Shown here: one piece after another, positions 8,252-16,865 of the stretch
Layout of the letters: each line of letters opens with the position of its first letter
Position numbering within the stretch: the first letter of the stretch is position 1
NCBI GenBank assembly: GCA_018241765.1
Contig: JAFEDD010000002.1
Location: 1-64,000 of the forward strand
Source: Pseudomonadota bacterium
GTDB taxonomy: Bacteria; Pseudomonadota; Gammaproteobacteria; Burkholderiales; Casimicrobiaceae
Length of the DNA stretch: 64,000 bases
Direction: 5' to 3'
Notes under the pieces: generated by a model
The model's database searches: none
Told to the model about the DNA's origin: nothing
What the model saw: the letters and a program-made list of their open reading frames with translations, nothing else
Program-made: the position numbers and the translations under genes

Positions 8252-9706
8252 ATGCAACTGAAGGAACCGCGCCTGCTGCGTGAACAGGCGCTGATCGACG
8301 GCCAATGGTGCGATGCCGCCGACGGGCGTCGCTTCGCCGTGGACGACCCGGCCACCGGTGCCACGATCGGGCACGTGCCCGACATGGGCGTGACCGAGAC
8401 CGAACGCGCGATCGCTGCGGCGGCGCGGGCGCAGAGGGCGTGGGCCGCGCAGAGCGCGAAGGCGCGCGCGGCCGTGCTGCGCCGATGGTTCGATCTGATC
8501 GTCGCCCACGCCGATGATCTCGCCCACATCATGGTGCGCGAGCAGGGCAAGCCGCTCGCCGAGGCGAAGGCCGAAGTGCTCTATGGCGCGAGCTTCGTCG
8601 AATGGTTCGCGGAGGAAGGCAAGCGCGCCTACGGTGACGTGATCCCGACGCTCGGCGCCGACCGCCGCTTCGTCGTCATCAAGCAGCCGATCGGCGTCTG
8701 CGCGGCCATCACGCCGTGGAATTTCCCGTTGGCGATGATCACCCGCAAATGCGCGCCGGGGTTGGCCGTCGGTTGCAGCTTCGTCGTGAAGCCCGCCGAG
8801 CAGACGCCGTTTTGCGCGCTCGCGCTTGCCGTGCTGGCCGAGGAGGCGGGGCTGCCGGCCGGCGTCTTCAACGTGCTCACCACGCTCGATGCGCCAGCGG
8901 TCGGCGCCACGCTCTGCGCCTCGCCCGTCGTGCGCAAGCTGAGCTTCACCGGCTCCACCGAGGTCGGGCGCATCCTGATGCGCCAGAGCGCCGGCACGGT
9001 GAAGAAGCTCGGGCTCGAACTCGGCGGCAACGCGAGCTTCATCGTGTTCGACGACGCGGACCTCGATGCCGCCGTCGATGGCGCCATCGCATCGAAATAC
9101 CGCAACAGCGGCCAGACCTGCGTCTGCGCCAACCGCATCTACGTGCAGGACGGCGTCTACGACCGCTTCGCCGCGAAGCTCACCGAGAAAGTGCGGCAGC
9201 TGAAGGTCGGTCAGGGCTTCGAGGGCGGCGTGGTGCAGGGCCCGCTGATCGACGCGCAGGCGCTGGCCAAGGTCGAGGCGCACGTCGCCGACGCCGTGCA
9301 GCACGGCGCCCGCGTGCTGACCGGTGGCCGGCCGCATGCGCGCGGCGGGCGCTTCTATGAACCCACGGTGCTCGTCGATGTGACGCCAGCGATGCGCGTC
9401 AGCGTCGAGGAGACGTTCGGCCCCGTCGCGCCGCTCTTTCGCTTCGCCGACGAGGCCGAGGTCATCGGTCTCGCCAACGCTTCGGAATTCGGGCTCGCCA
9501 GCTACTTCTTCTCGCGCGACATCGGTCGCGTGTGGCGGGTGGCCGAAGCGCTCGAAGTCGGCATCGTCGGTGTCAACACCGGGCTCATCTCGAACGAACT
9601 GGTGCCCTTCGGTGGCGTCAAGCAGTCCGGCCTCGGGCGTGAGGGCTCGAAGTACGGCATCGAGGATTACCTCGAAATCAAGTACATCTGCATGGGCGGG
9701 CTTTGA
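8252..9706 (+). CDS. gabD: NAD(P)+-dependent succinate-semialdehyde dehydrogenase
   Basis: Aldehyde dehydrogenase of 484 residues that oxidises succinate semialdehyde to succinate, the last step of GABA and related amine breakdown; cytoplasmic. The ALDH core is complete: TPWNFPLAMITRK, the cofactor loop FTGSTEVGRILM, the catalytic glutamate in LELGGNASFIVFDDADLD and the catalytic cysteine in NSGQTCVCANRIYVQ. The second cysteine two residues after the nucleophile (CVC) is typical of the GabD branch. Towards the end come EETFGPVAPLFRF and GGVKQSGLGREGSKYG. No gabT lies next to it. The call as GabD rests on overall similarity and could be a close ALDH relative. Confidence 0.9.
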   Translation: MQLKEPRLLREQALIDGQWCDAADGRRFAVDDPATGATIGHVPDMGVTETERAIAAAARAQRAWAAQSAKARAAVLRRWFDLIVAHADDLAHIMVREQGKPLAEAKAEVLYGASFVEWFAEEGKRAYGDVIPTLGADRRFVVIKQPIGVCAAITPWNFPLAMITRKCAPGLAVGCSFVVKPAEQTPFCALALAVLAEEAGLPAGVFNVLTTLDAPAVGATLCASPVVRKLSFTGSTEVGRILMRQSAGTVKKLGLELGGNASFIVFDDADLDAAVDGAIASKYRNSGQTCVCANRIYVQDGVYDRFAAKLTEKVRQLKVGQGFEGGVVQGPLIDAQALAKVEAHVADAVQHGARVLTGGRPHARGGRFYEPTVLVDVTPAMRVSVEETFGPVAPLFRFADEAEVIGLANASEFGLASYFFSRDIGRVWRVAEALEVGIVGVNTGLISNELVPFGGVKQSGLGREGSKYGIEDYLEIKYICMGGL

Positions 9707-9737
9707 TGCCGCGTCGCCGCCGTCGCGCGGCCCGATC

Positions 9738-9755
9738 CCGGTCGACGTCGACCGG
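9738..9755. terminator. 18-bp perfect palindrome between convergent gabD and GGDEF gene
   Basis: CCGGTCGACGTCGACCGG is perfectly self-complementary and lies in the 58-bp gap between two convergent genes. It could fold into a strong hairpin on either transcript, but no T-tract follows, so its role as a terminator is a guess. Confidence 0.3.
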
Positions 9756-9764
9756 CAGCGGCAA

Positions 9765-10862
9765 TCAAAGGTCGGCGCGGGCGACGATGACGCAATTGCG
9801 CCCGCTTTGCTTGGCCCGCAGCAGCGCCCGCTCGGCGCGATCAAGCACGCTCGACAGCGGCTCGTGCGTCGGCGCCGGCGTGACGCCCAACGAGGCCGTG
9901 AGCCGCTCGTCGGCCGCCTGATCGGACGGGACCGGCAGCGCCGCCAGCGCGACGCGGATTTTCTCGGCCGTCGTGCCGGCGTTGCTGGTGGCCAGATGGG
10001 GTAGCCACACGAGGAAGCAGTCACCGCCCCAGCGGGCGACGAGATCGCTGCGCCGCGCCTGCCCGAGCAGCACCTGCGCCGCATCGCGCAAGGCATGGTC
10101 ACCGGTGAGGCGACCGAAACGATCGTTCAAATCACGGAAGCGGTCGAGCGCGACGAAGGCCAGCACGCCGCGCGACTCGTGATCGCTCGGCTGCATCCAG
10201 GTTTCTTCCAGTAGCTTGCGGGCACGGTGGCGGTTGACCAGGCCGGTGATCGGGTCGGCCAGCGCGTCCGCCGGTCGCGCCGCCTCGCGCCGCGTCGCCA
10301 CCAGCGTGGCATGCAGCAATTGCCCGACGGTCTGCATCAGCCCGACATGCAACGGCTGAAAGTAATTGGCCGGCGTGGCGTAGACGCCGAGCAGCCCGCG
10401 CTGGTCGCCGCCCACGCCGATCGGCGCGACCAGCGCGCTGCGGGCACCGAAGCGGTTGGCGGCGTCGCGCCACGGGCCGTGCAGCGACGTCGGCGCGAGC
10501 GCGAAGATGCGCGCCGCGTTGGTGTCTGGCGTCGCAAGCGTATCTTCACGTTGCGTGAGGAAGTCGCCGGCGATGCTGAGCGGCCCTTCGGCCTGGGCGA
10601 TGGCCGGGCCGACGGCGACCTGCGGCGAGAGTCGGGGTGCGCGCGCGTCGCCAAACCACACCCACGCGAGGCCGATGTTGGGGGTCGCGCCCGTCATCGC
10701 TTCGCAGAAGTGCCTTGCCGCCGCCAGCGGGTCGGGCCGGCCGATCAGATGGGCGCTGGCATGCAGCAGCGCCTCCGCGAGCAGCGTCTGCTCGGCAAGC
10801 TGCAAGGCATCGGTGGCCGCCCGTCCGGCGTCCGCCCGCCCTCGCTGAAACACGTTGAACAT
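9765..10862 (-). CDS. GAF-GGDEF protein with degenerate active site
   Basis: 365-residue cytoplasmic signalling protein. Residues of about 30-190 look like a GAF-type sensory domain; about 195-360 is a GGDEF domain (DPITGLVNRHRARKLLEE, FVALDRFRDLNDRFGRLTGD, RRSDLVARWGGDCF, ASLGVTPAPTHEPLSSVLDRAERALLRAKQSGRN). The signature reads GGDCF instead of GGDEF, so the glutamate needed for diguanylate cyclase catalysis is a cysteine. The protein is therefore probably not a cyclase; it could bind GTP or c-di-GMP or act through partners. A GTG precedes the ATG start by one codon. No phosphodiesterase EAL domain is attached. Confidence 0.82.
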   Translation of the reverse strand: MFNVFQRGRADAGRAATDALQLAEQTLLAEALLHASAHLIGRPDPLAAARHFCEAMTGATPNIGLAWVWFGDARAPRLSPQVAVGPAIAQAEGPLSIAGDFLTQREDTLATPDTNAARIFALAPTSLHGPWRDAANRFGARSALVAPIGVGGDQRGLLGVYATPANYFQPLHVGLMQTVGQLLHATLVATRREAARPADALADPITGLVNRHRARKLLEETWMQPSDHESRGVLAFVALDRFRDLNDRFGRLTGDHALRDAAQVLLGQARRSDLVARWGGDCFLVWLPHLATSNAGTTAEKIRVALAALPVPSDQAADERLTASLGVTPAPTHEPLSSVLDRAERALLRAKQSGRNCVIVARADL

Positions 10863-10978
10863 CACACACCTGCCCGCGGCACGCCGGTCGATCTAACCAT
10901 CCATCGTCCGGTCGCGCGCCGCGATCCCTCACCGTCATCCTACCGCAGCCAGCTGACGGCGACCTGATGCGGGCCGGT

Positions 10979-12463
10979 TTACGCGTCGCCGGCCGTTTCG
11001 GCCTCGGGGGGTGTCTCGCCCAGTTGGGCGAACGGCAGTTCCTGCTTGACCAGGATGACCGTGCACGGCGCCGCCATCGCCACCTTGATCGGGATGGTCG
11101 GCTTGAACGATTGCATCTTCAGGCCGTGCGTCGCCGCGCCCATGACGATGACGGTGACGAAGTTGCCGCGGGCGAAGTCGATGATCGCGCCGGCCACGTC
11201 GCCGGACTCGATGACGTGATGTGAAACCGCGAGCCCCTCGTTCGGGATCGCGCGCGCCCATTGCTTCTGTCGCTCGACGTGGTAGCTGCGCACGCGGCTC
11301 TCGCTGCGTTCGGCATCGGTGTGGCTCAGATCCGACGGCGACACCACGGTGAGGCAGGTCAGCCGCGCCCCCGGCAGCGAGCCGAGCGCGCGGCTCACGC
11401 CGACGCGCAGCGCGTAGAGCGTGGCGTCGGTGACGTCCTTGTACGGCAGCGCGGCCATGACGATCGGCGCCTGCGCCAACTGCTCGGTCGGCAGCGGGCT
11501 CGGCTTGTACTCCATGCCTGCCGCCTTGACCCAGCGCCGCAGGTGATGTCCGAACGACGCCGCCTGCATGTCGTGGCTGCGCTCGGAGAGCGGCACCAGC
11601 GCGGGCTCCGCCAGATCGAGCGCGAGGTGGGCCGCCGACGGATAGCGCTTGGCGGCCTCGGGTTCGAGGCAGCGCAGGATGATCTCCTGCAACCACGGCG
11701 GAATGTCGGAATGCCACGCGCGCGGTGGTTTCGGCTGCATCCACAGTCGCTGGCGCAGCCCGCCCTTGGTGCTCGGCTCGCCGAACGGCGTCTCGCCGGT
11801 GGCGAGCTCGTAGAGCATGACGCCGATGGCGAAGATGTCGCTGCGCGGATCGCCGCGCACGCCCACCACCTGTTCCGGCGCCATCCACACCGGCGAGCCG
11901 ATCGCGTGGCGCAGTTCCTCGGCGAGGAGGTCGGGGTAGTGACCGTGATAGCTCAGGCCGAAGTCGAGCAGCACGGCGTCGCCGATGTCGTCGTCCGCAC
12001 TCGGGCGAATCACCACGTTGGCCGGCTTCAGGTCTTGATGCACGACGTTTTGCTGATGCAGGCTGTGCGCCGCCGTGGCGACGGCCTCGCCGAGACGGGC
12101 GATGAGATCGGGCGCGAGCCGCTCGCGCCGATCGCGCACCTGATCGACCCAGTGCTGCAACGAGCGGCCCTCGATGTACTCCATGACGAGGTAGGGCAGC
12201 CGCGTGAGATCGCCCGCGGCGACGAAGCGCGGCACGTGCGGGCCGACCAGCGCCTGCAGGATCTGCGTTTCGACTTCGAAGCCGACCAGGTTCTCGGCGC
12301 CGTCGCCCGCCGCCATGCGCGGCACCTTCATCGCCATGCGAAAGCCGGGGTCGGGCCGGCCGTTGGCGTATTCGACGTGATAGATGTGCGCCATGCCGCC
12401 CGAGTGCAGGCTCGCGCGGACGACGAAACCGTCGAGAACCTCGCCCGCTTGCAGCGCTTTCAT
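10979..12463 (-). CDS. Ser/Thr protein kinase fused to a universal-stress-protein domain
   Basis: 494-residue soluble protein. Residues of about 10-285 form a Hanks-type kinase: SGGMAHIYHV (glycine loop), MAMK with Lys46, VMEYIEGRSL hinge, catalytic loop VHQDLKPANV (Asp144), LLDFGL (Asp167), MAPEQ and SDIFAIGVMLYELATGETPFGE. The usual HRD arginine is Gln143. From about residue 330 a UspA-like alpha/beta domain follows (IVMAALPYKDVTDATLYALR, VIESGDVAGAIIDFARG, TVIVMGAATHGLK, APCTVILVKQ). No membrane segment or PASTA repeat. The start ATG overlaps the stop of the upstream metallophosphoesterase gene by 4 bp, so the two are translationally coupled. Substrates unknown. Confidence 0.88.
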   Translation of the reverse strand: MKALQAGEVLDGFVVRASLHSGGMAHIYHVEYANGRPDPGFRMAMKVPRMAAGDGAENLVGFEVETQILQALVGPHVPRFVAAGDLTRLPYLVMEYIEGRSLQHWVDQVRDRRERLAPDLIARLGEAVATAAHSLHQQNVVHQDLKPANVVIRPSADDDIGDAVLLDFGLSYHGHYPDLLAEELRHAIGSPVWMAPEQVVGVRGDPRSDIFAIGVMLYELATGETPFGEPSTKGGLRQRLWMQPKPPRAWHSDIPPWLQEIILRCLEPEAAKRYPSAAHLALDLAEPALVPLSERSHDMQAASFGHHLRRWVKAAGMEYKPSPLPTEQLAQAPIVMAALPYKDVTDATLYALRVGVSRALGSLPGARLTCLTVVSPSDLSHTDAERSESRVRSYHVERQKQWARAIPNEGLAVSHHVIESGDVAGAIIDFARGNFVTVIVMGAATHGLKMQSFKPTIPIKVAMAAPCTVILVKQELPFAQLGETPPEAETAGDA

Positions 12464-13218
12464 ATGCCCTGCCCCAGCCGTTCGGCAAAGAATTCGGGCA
12501 ACCCGGCGGCACGGATGGCGGCGGCAGCGGCGCCCACGTCATACGGCACGCGCACGAAGGTCAGGCGCAACCGCTCGCGGTCGAAGAGGGCGTACATGGC
12601 GTCGGTGCGACCATCGCGCGGCTGCCCGACCGAGCCGATGGTGGCCAGCCAGCGCCGATGCAGCGGCACCGGAATCGCCGCGTCGGGCGTCGGCATGAAG
12701 GGCATCAGCGTGCCGGCATGGCCGCGATAGAAGAGCATCTGCCGGTGCACGTGACCTCCGAACACGTGATGGATGTCGGGGTCGAGCGCCTGCGCCGCCT
12801 GCATCGAGGCGGCCGCGCCACGTTCGTCGTAGACGTAATGCCAGCGGCTCGGCGCATCGACGCTCGCATGCACGAGCAGGCAACTGCCGTCGCGGTGCAT
12901 CAGCGGCAAGTGGTCGACGAACTGCCGCTCGCTGGCGCTCAGTTGGTCGTGTGTCCACTGCGCCGTCATCTCACCGAGCGCGCCGCTCGGGGCGCTCGGC
13001 GGATGACACGCGAGTTCGTCGTGGTTGCCGCGCACCAGCCATGCTCCGCTTTCGGCCATCGCCATCGCCCGGCGCACCACGGCCACCGGGTCGGCACCGT
13101 AGCCGACCAGGTCGCCGAGCAGCGCGAACTGCGTGGCACCGCGCGCGCGGGCGTCGGCGAGACAGGCCTCGAAGGCCTGCAGGTTGGCGTGGATGTCGGA
13201 GAGCAGCGCGAGTTTCAT
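12460..13218 (-). CDS. Calcineurin-like metallophosphoesterase
   Basis: 252-residue protein with the full metallophosphoesterase motif set: LLSDIHANLQAFEACL (D-x-H), LLGDLVGYGADP, LVRGNHDEL, LLVHASVD and FGGHVHRQML. These residues would bind a dinuclear metal centre. It belongs to the YfcE/MJ0936-like branch, whose members act on phosphodiesters or phosphorylated small molecules and in some cases proteins. It is coupled by a 4-bp overlap to the kinase-USP gene, so it could reverse the kinase's phosphorylation, but this is inferred from context only. The ATG giving MKLALLSD is chosen over an in-frame upstream start because motif spacing fits. Confidence 0.88.
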   Translation of the reverse strand: MKLALLSDIHANLQAFEACLADARARGATQFALLGDLVGYGADPVAVVRRAMAMAESGAWLVRGNHDELACHPPSAPSGALGEMTAQWTHDQLSASERQFVDHLPLMHRDGSCLLVHASVDAPSRWHYVYDERGAAASMQAAQALDPDIHHVFGGHVHRQMLFYRGHAGTLMPFMPTPDAAIPVPLHRRWLATIGSVGQPRDGRTDAMYALFDRERLRLTFVRVPYDVGAAAAAIRAAGLPEFFAERLGQGI

Positions 13219-13320
13219 GGTCGGGCGGGGTCGCACAGCAGCGGTTCACGCGCCGGCGAAAGCATTGTCACGGCGCGGCCTCGGGCGGCACTTCCTGCCC
13301 TGCGCCCGCGTTGACGTGCG

Positions 13321-15105
13321 TCAAGCGGGTTCGGCGGCCGGTGGTGGTGCGAAGTAGAGATCGACATCCCCCCAAGCGTGCCACAAACCGGGCCGTGCGC
13401 GGATGCGCGCCTCGAGCCGCGCCGCGTAGTCGGCAAAGGCGCGCTCGATGGCGGCAGGCTCGGGGCCGAGCGCGATCGGCTCGAAGTCGATGCGCTGCCT
13501 GAGCGTCGTGCGGTCCACTTCGCCGAAGAAGACGCAGAGCGCGCTGCCGGTCTGCGCCGCCAGCTCGATCATGCGCCGCGCCATCTGCGCCTCACCGCCG
13601 AGGAAGGCCACCGGTGAAGTGCGCCGCGCGAGCACCGGCGGAATGTCGATGGCGGCGAGTCCGCGACCGCCGGCGCGCAGCACGCCGCGCATGTGCTCGC
13701 TCGCCCCGCGCATCGTCACCAGCGGCACGCCGCCCAGCCGGTTCATCTCGCGCCAGCGCAGCAACAGATAGGGCCGCCACAGGCGCTCGCGCCACGAGCG
13801 CGGCTCGGGCAGCGGCGCCGAGATCAGGTGCACCGGCATGCCCTGCGCGGCGAGCAGCGGCAGCGTCCACCAACCGTTGCCGTAGTGCGCGAAGAGGATC
13901 ATCGTGCCCGGCCCCGGCGGCGGCAGGCCGTGCACGTCGAGATCATGACGCATCGTGCGTCGAAAGCGCAGCGTGCTCAGAAAGACGTCGGCGCGGTCGG
14001 CGAGCCGTGTGAGGCGGTGATCGCGGCAGGCGTCCTCGACGTCGGCATCGGGCAGATAGCGCGGCAGGTTCGCGCGCAGCGCCGTCGTCTCCTCGCGGAA
14101 GTACTGCGCGCCGGCCATGATGCGCGCCGCGATGCGCCGACGCAGCCAGACACCGCCCAACGCGTAGAGCAGCGGCCAGAACAGCCAGTCGCGCACGCGC
14201 TCGCGATCGGTCGTCGCGCCGCTCGTGTGGTTGGGCATCGACACCAGCGCGGTGCCGATCAGCACGATCGCCATGCCGGCCACCATGTTGAAGGTGATCG
14301 CCTCCGACAGGATCAGCCAGCCCCAGAACGCGGCGAACGCCGGAAACAGGAAGGCGACGCTCGAGGCGCGCTGCGGCCCGATGGTCTTGATGAGATGGAA
14401 GAACAGCGCATAGCCGGCCGCCGTGCAGAACACGGCGAGCGCGAGCACGGCGCCCCAGGCCTTGGCCGACGGCGCGACGGCCGGTGCGGCGATGAGCCCC
14501 GGCAGCAGAAGCCACATCGCCGCGCCCCACACCATGCCGGTGGCCGAGGCGAACTGCGTGACGTTCTGGCTGGGCGCTTCGTCGCGCGTCAGGTAGTGCC
14601 CGATCAGGTAGGCCGCCGTGCCGTAGAGACTGGCCGCCGCCACGGCGGCGGTGATGCCGGCCAGCGCCATTGGCGTCAGCGCCACCGGTTGCAGCCCAAC
14701 GAGCACCACCACGCCCGCAAAGGCGAATGCGATGCCGAGCCACTTCAGCGCGCCCAGACGCTCCTTGAACCACAGCCACGCGATCAGCGCCGTCCACACC
14801 GGCGTCGTCGAGTTGGCGATGGCGCTGTAGCCGGCGGGGATGTGTTGCGCCGCGAAGGTGTAGGCGATGAAGGGCAGCGCCGTGTTCACCGCCCCGACGC
14901 CCAGATAGGCGCGCCAGCGGCGGCGAAAGCCGAGCGGCTCGCGCAGCACCAGTGCGACGGCCGCCATGATCACGAGCGCCAAGCCGACGCGTGCGGCGGC
15001 CAGCGCCAGCGCGCCGAACTCGGGCACGGCGATGCGCATGAACATGAACGCCGCACCCCACAGCGCGCCGAGCAGCATCAGTTGCGCAAAGGCGGCGGCA
15101 TTCAT
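13321..15105 (-). CDS. EamA-type transporter fused to a lipid A acyltransferase-like domain
   Basis: 594-residue fusion. The first 290 residues or so are a DMT/EamA permease with about ten helices in two repeats (WGAAFMFMRIAVPEFGALAL, PFIAYTFAAQHIPAGYSAIA, TTPVWTALIAWLWFKERLG, then GYALFFHLIKTIGPQRAS). From about residue 300 a LABLAT domain (LpxL/HtrB-like) follows: YFREETTALRANLPRYLPD, MILFAHYGNGWWTLPLLAAQ, LRAGGRGLAAIDIPP and SALCVFFGEVDRTTL. The HX4(D/E) catalytic motif of LpxL enzymes reads HYGNGW, so the acid is missing and catalysis is uncertain. No stop, start or shift separates the halves. An in-frame TTG at 15126 lies within palindromic repeat copy 3; the ATG is preferred. Confidence 0.8.
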   Translation of the reverse strand: MNAAAFAQLMLLGALWGAAFMFMRIAVPEFGALALAAARVGLALVIMAAVALVLREPLGFRRRWRAYLGVGAVNTALPFIAYTFAAQHIPAGYSAIANSTTPVWTALIAWLWFKERLGALKWLGIAFAFAGVVVLVGLQPVALTPMALAGITAAVAAASLYGTAAYLIGHYLTRDEAPSQNVTQFASATGMVWGAAMWLLLPGLIAAPAVAPSAKAWGAVLALAVFCTAAGYALFFHLIKTIGPQRASSVAFLFPAFAAFWGWLILSEAITFNMVAGMAIVLIGTALVSMPNHTSGATTDRERVRDWLFWPLLYALGGVWLRRRIAARIMAGAQYFREETTALRANLPRYLPDADVEDACRDHRLTRLADRADVFLSTLRFRRTMRHDLDVHGLPPPGPGTMILFAHYGNGWWTLPLLAAQGMPVHLISAPLPEPRSWRERLWRPYLLLRWREMNRLGGVPLVTMRGASEHMRGVLRAGGRGLAAIDIPPVLARRTSPVAFLGGEAQMARRMIELAAQTGSALCVFFGEVDRTTLRQRIDFEPIALGPEPAAIERAFADYAARLEARIRARPGLWHAWGDVDLYFAPPPAAEPA

Positions 15106-15123
15106 GAACGCCGACGGAAGTCG

Positions 15124-15247
15124 CAATGACTTTTCAGTGAAATGGCGTCCACAACGGGCTTGCAGGCAGAAAACACGGAAACTCGACTTGGCCCCGAATG
15201 GGGCGTGAAGCCCATCATGGACGCCATTGGCGCAAAAAGCTGATGAC
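15124..15247. repeat. Interspersed palindromic repeat, copy 3
   Basis: Full-length copy. Left arm TTTTCAGTGAAATGGCGTCC then ACAACGGGCTTG, centre ACTCGACT (one base off the AGTCGACT core), right arm AAGCCCATCATGGACGCCAT then TGGCGCAAAAAGC, ending TGATGAC. It lies just upstream of the EamA-acyltransferase start. Confidence 0.8.
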
Positions 15248-15328
15248 CACGGTACCGCGGCAAACCGTTGCGGGAACGATGCCGGGCGCGGCTGCGCGCA
15301 TTGTAGGCGGGCTCGGTTGCCGCGCCGT

Positions 15329-16726
15329 TCAGTCGCGCCGCCGCGCCGCGTTCAGCGCCGTCTCCACTTCGCGGGCGAGCGCGAGCAGCGCGTGGTCGCC
15401 GGCGTGCCGTCCGACCAATTGCAGCCCGACCGGCGCCGCGCCCGCGTCGTGGCACGGCAGCGAGATCGCGCAGCCATCCATGTGGTTCACCCAGATCGTG
15501 TTGCGCAGGATCAGCGCGTTGGCCGCGAAGAACGCGGCGTCATCGGCGACGAGCGGCGCGATCGGCGGCGGCACGCAGGCCACGGTCGGCGCGATCAACG
15601 CATCGAATGCGGCCAGCGCGGCGTGCATGCGGTGCTTCCACAGCCGCAGCCAGGCGATGGCCTGCGATGTCTCGGCGCGGCTGACATCGGCGCCGAGCGC
15701 GATGCGCTGCCACACGCGCGGGTCATAGCCGACGCCCTGCGTGCCGACGTTCGCGGCGTGCCAGTCCCAGGTTTCGGCCAAGCGTCCCATGTGGCGCTCG
15801 CCCGGCGCGGCGGCCAGTTCGGCGAAGAATGCTTCCAGCGGCGCGCAAGGCGCCGTGACCACCGTGGCGCCGGCATCGCGCAACACGTCGACGGCGCGGC
15901 GACAGGCCGCGAGCACCTCGGCATCGAGGCCACGCCACAGCGTCCCCTGCGGCAGCAGGAAGCGCCGCCCGGCGAGCGGCTGCGGCGGCATCACGGGCGC
16001 CGTGTCGCCGCTCAGCACCGCATCGATGCGCGCGCAGCAATCGACGCTCGCCGCCAGCGGGCCGACCGAATCGTGCAGGAACGACAGCGGGACGGCGCCA
16101 TTGACCGGCACCCGGAACGCGCTGGGCTTGAAACCCACCAAGGCGTTGAAGGCGGCCGGGATGCGCACGCTGCCGCCGGTGTCGGTGCCGAGCGAGGCCG
16201 TGCACATGCCATCGGCCACGCCGATCGCCGCGCCGCTCGACGAGCCACCGGGCACGCGTCCGCCACCATCGTTCGTGCGCGCCCAGACATTGCGCGGCGT
16301 GCCATAGTGCGGGTTGATGCCGACGCCGGAGAAGGCGAACTCGACCATGTTGCTGCGCCCGAAGATGATGGCGCCGGCCTCGCGCAGACGGGCGACGGCC
16401 GGCGCATCGGCCGCCGCCGGCGCACGAGCGCGCAGCACGGTCGAACCCGCGGTCGTCACTTCACCGGCAACGTCGAAGAGGTCCTTGATCGAGATCGTGA
16501 TGCCTTCCAGCGCGCGTGCCGCGTCGCGCTCCGCGTTCGCCCATCGCGCATCGGCCGCACGCGCCGCCTGCCGGATCGCCTCCGCGTCGAGCGCGACGAA
16601 GGTGCGCGAGCCCTCGCCCGAGGGGTCGAGTGCGCGCGCCAGTTGCTGCTCGCAGCGCGCCGAGGGGGTCTCGTCGCCCTGAGCGAAGGCCTGCCATTGC
16701 TCGCGGATCGTCATCATGGTCGTCAT
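15329..16726 (-). CDS. Amidase (amidase signature family)
   Basis: 465-residue amidohydrolase with the Ser-cisSer-Lys triad: Lys81 in SIKDLFDVAG, cis-Ser162 in VPGGSSSGAA and nucleophile Ser186 in GTDTGGSVRIP. The 24-residue gap between the serines is the usual one for the family. No signal peptide, so cytoplasmic. The family covers hydrolysis of amides such as indoleacetamide, mandelamide and allophanate as well as GatA; the absence of gatB/gatC neighbours and the lower similarity argue against GatA. Substrate unknown. It is divergent from a secreted hydrolase gene. Confidence 0.88.
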   Translation of the reverse strand: MTTMMTIREQWQAFAQGDETPSARCEQQLARALDPSGEGSRTFVALDAEAIRQAARAADARWANAERDAARALEGITISIKDLFDVAGEVTTAGSTVLRARAPAAADAPAVARLREAGAIIFGRSNMVEFAFSGVGINPHYGTPRNVWARTNDGGGRVPGGSSSGAAIGVADGMCTASLGTDTGGSVRIPAAFNALVGFKPSAFRVPVNGAVPLSFLHDSVGPLAASVDCCARIDAVLSGDTAPVMPPQPLAGRRFLLPQGTLWRGLDAEVLAACRRAVDVLRDAGATVVTAPCAPLEAFFAELAAAPGERHMGRLAETWDWHAANVGTQGVGYDPRVWQRIALGADVSRAETSQAIAWLRLWKHRMHAALAAFDALIAPTVACVPPPIAPLVADDAAFFAANALILRNTIWVNHMDGCAISLPCHDAGAAPVGLQLVGRHAGDHALLALAREVETALNAARRRD

Positions 16727-16853
16727 CGTCGTTGCCTGTCGGTCATCGGCGGAAACTCGCCCGCATCGCGCCGCGCAGTGCGCCCGTCGCGCTCATGGCA
16801 CGCCGCCTTACATTCGTTTGCATTATGCGTGTGACGGCAGGCGCGGCCGCCGC

Positions 16854-16859
16854 TACATT
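16854..16859 (+). promoter_or_regulatory. -10-like hexamer six bases before a start codon
   Basis: TACATT ends 6 nt before the ATG at 16866, so the message of the secreted hydrolase would start at the ATG. Part of a pattern seen at several genes in the window. No clear -35. Confidence 0.35.
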
Positions 16860-16865
16860 CAGCGC

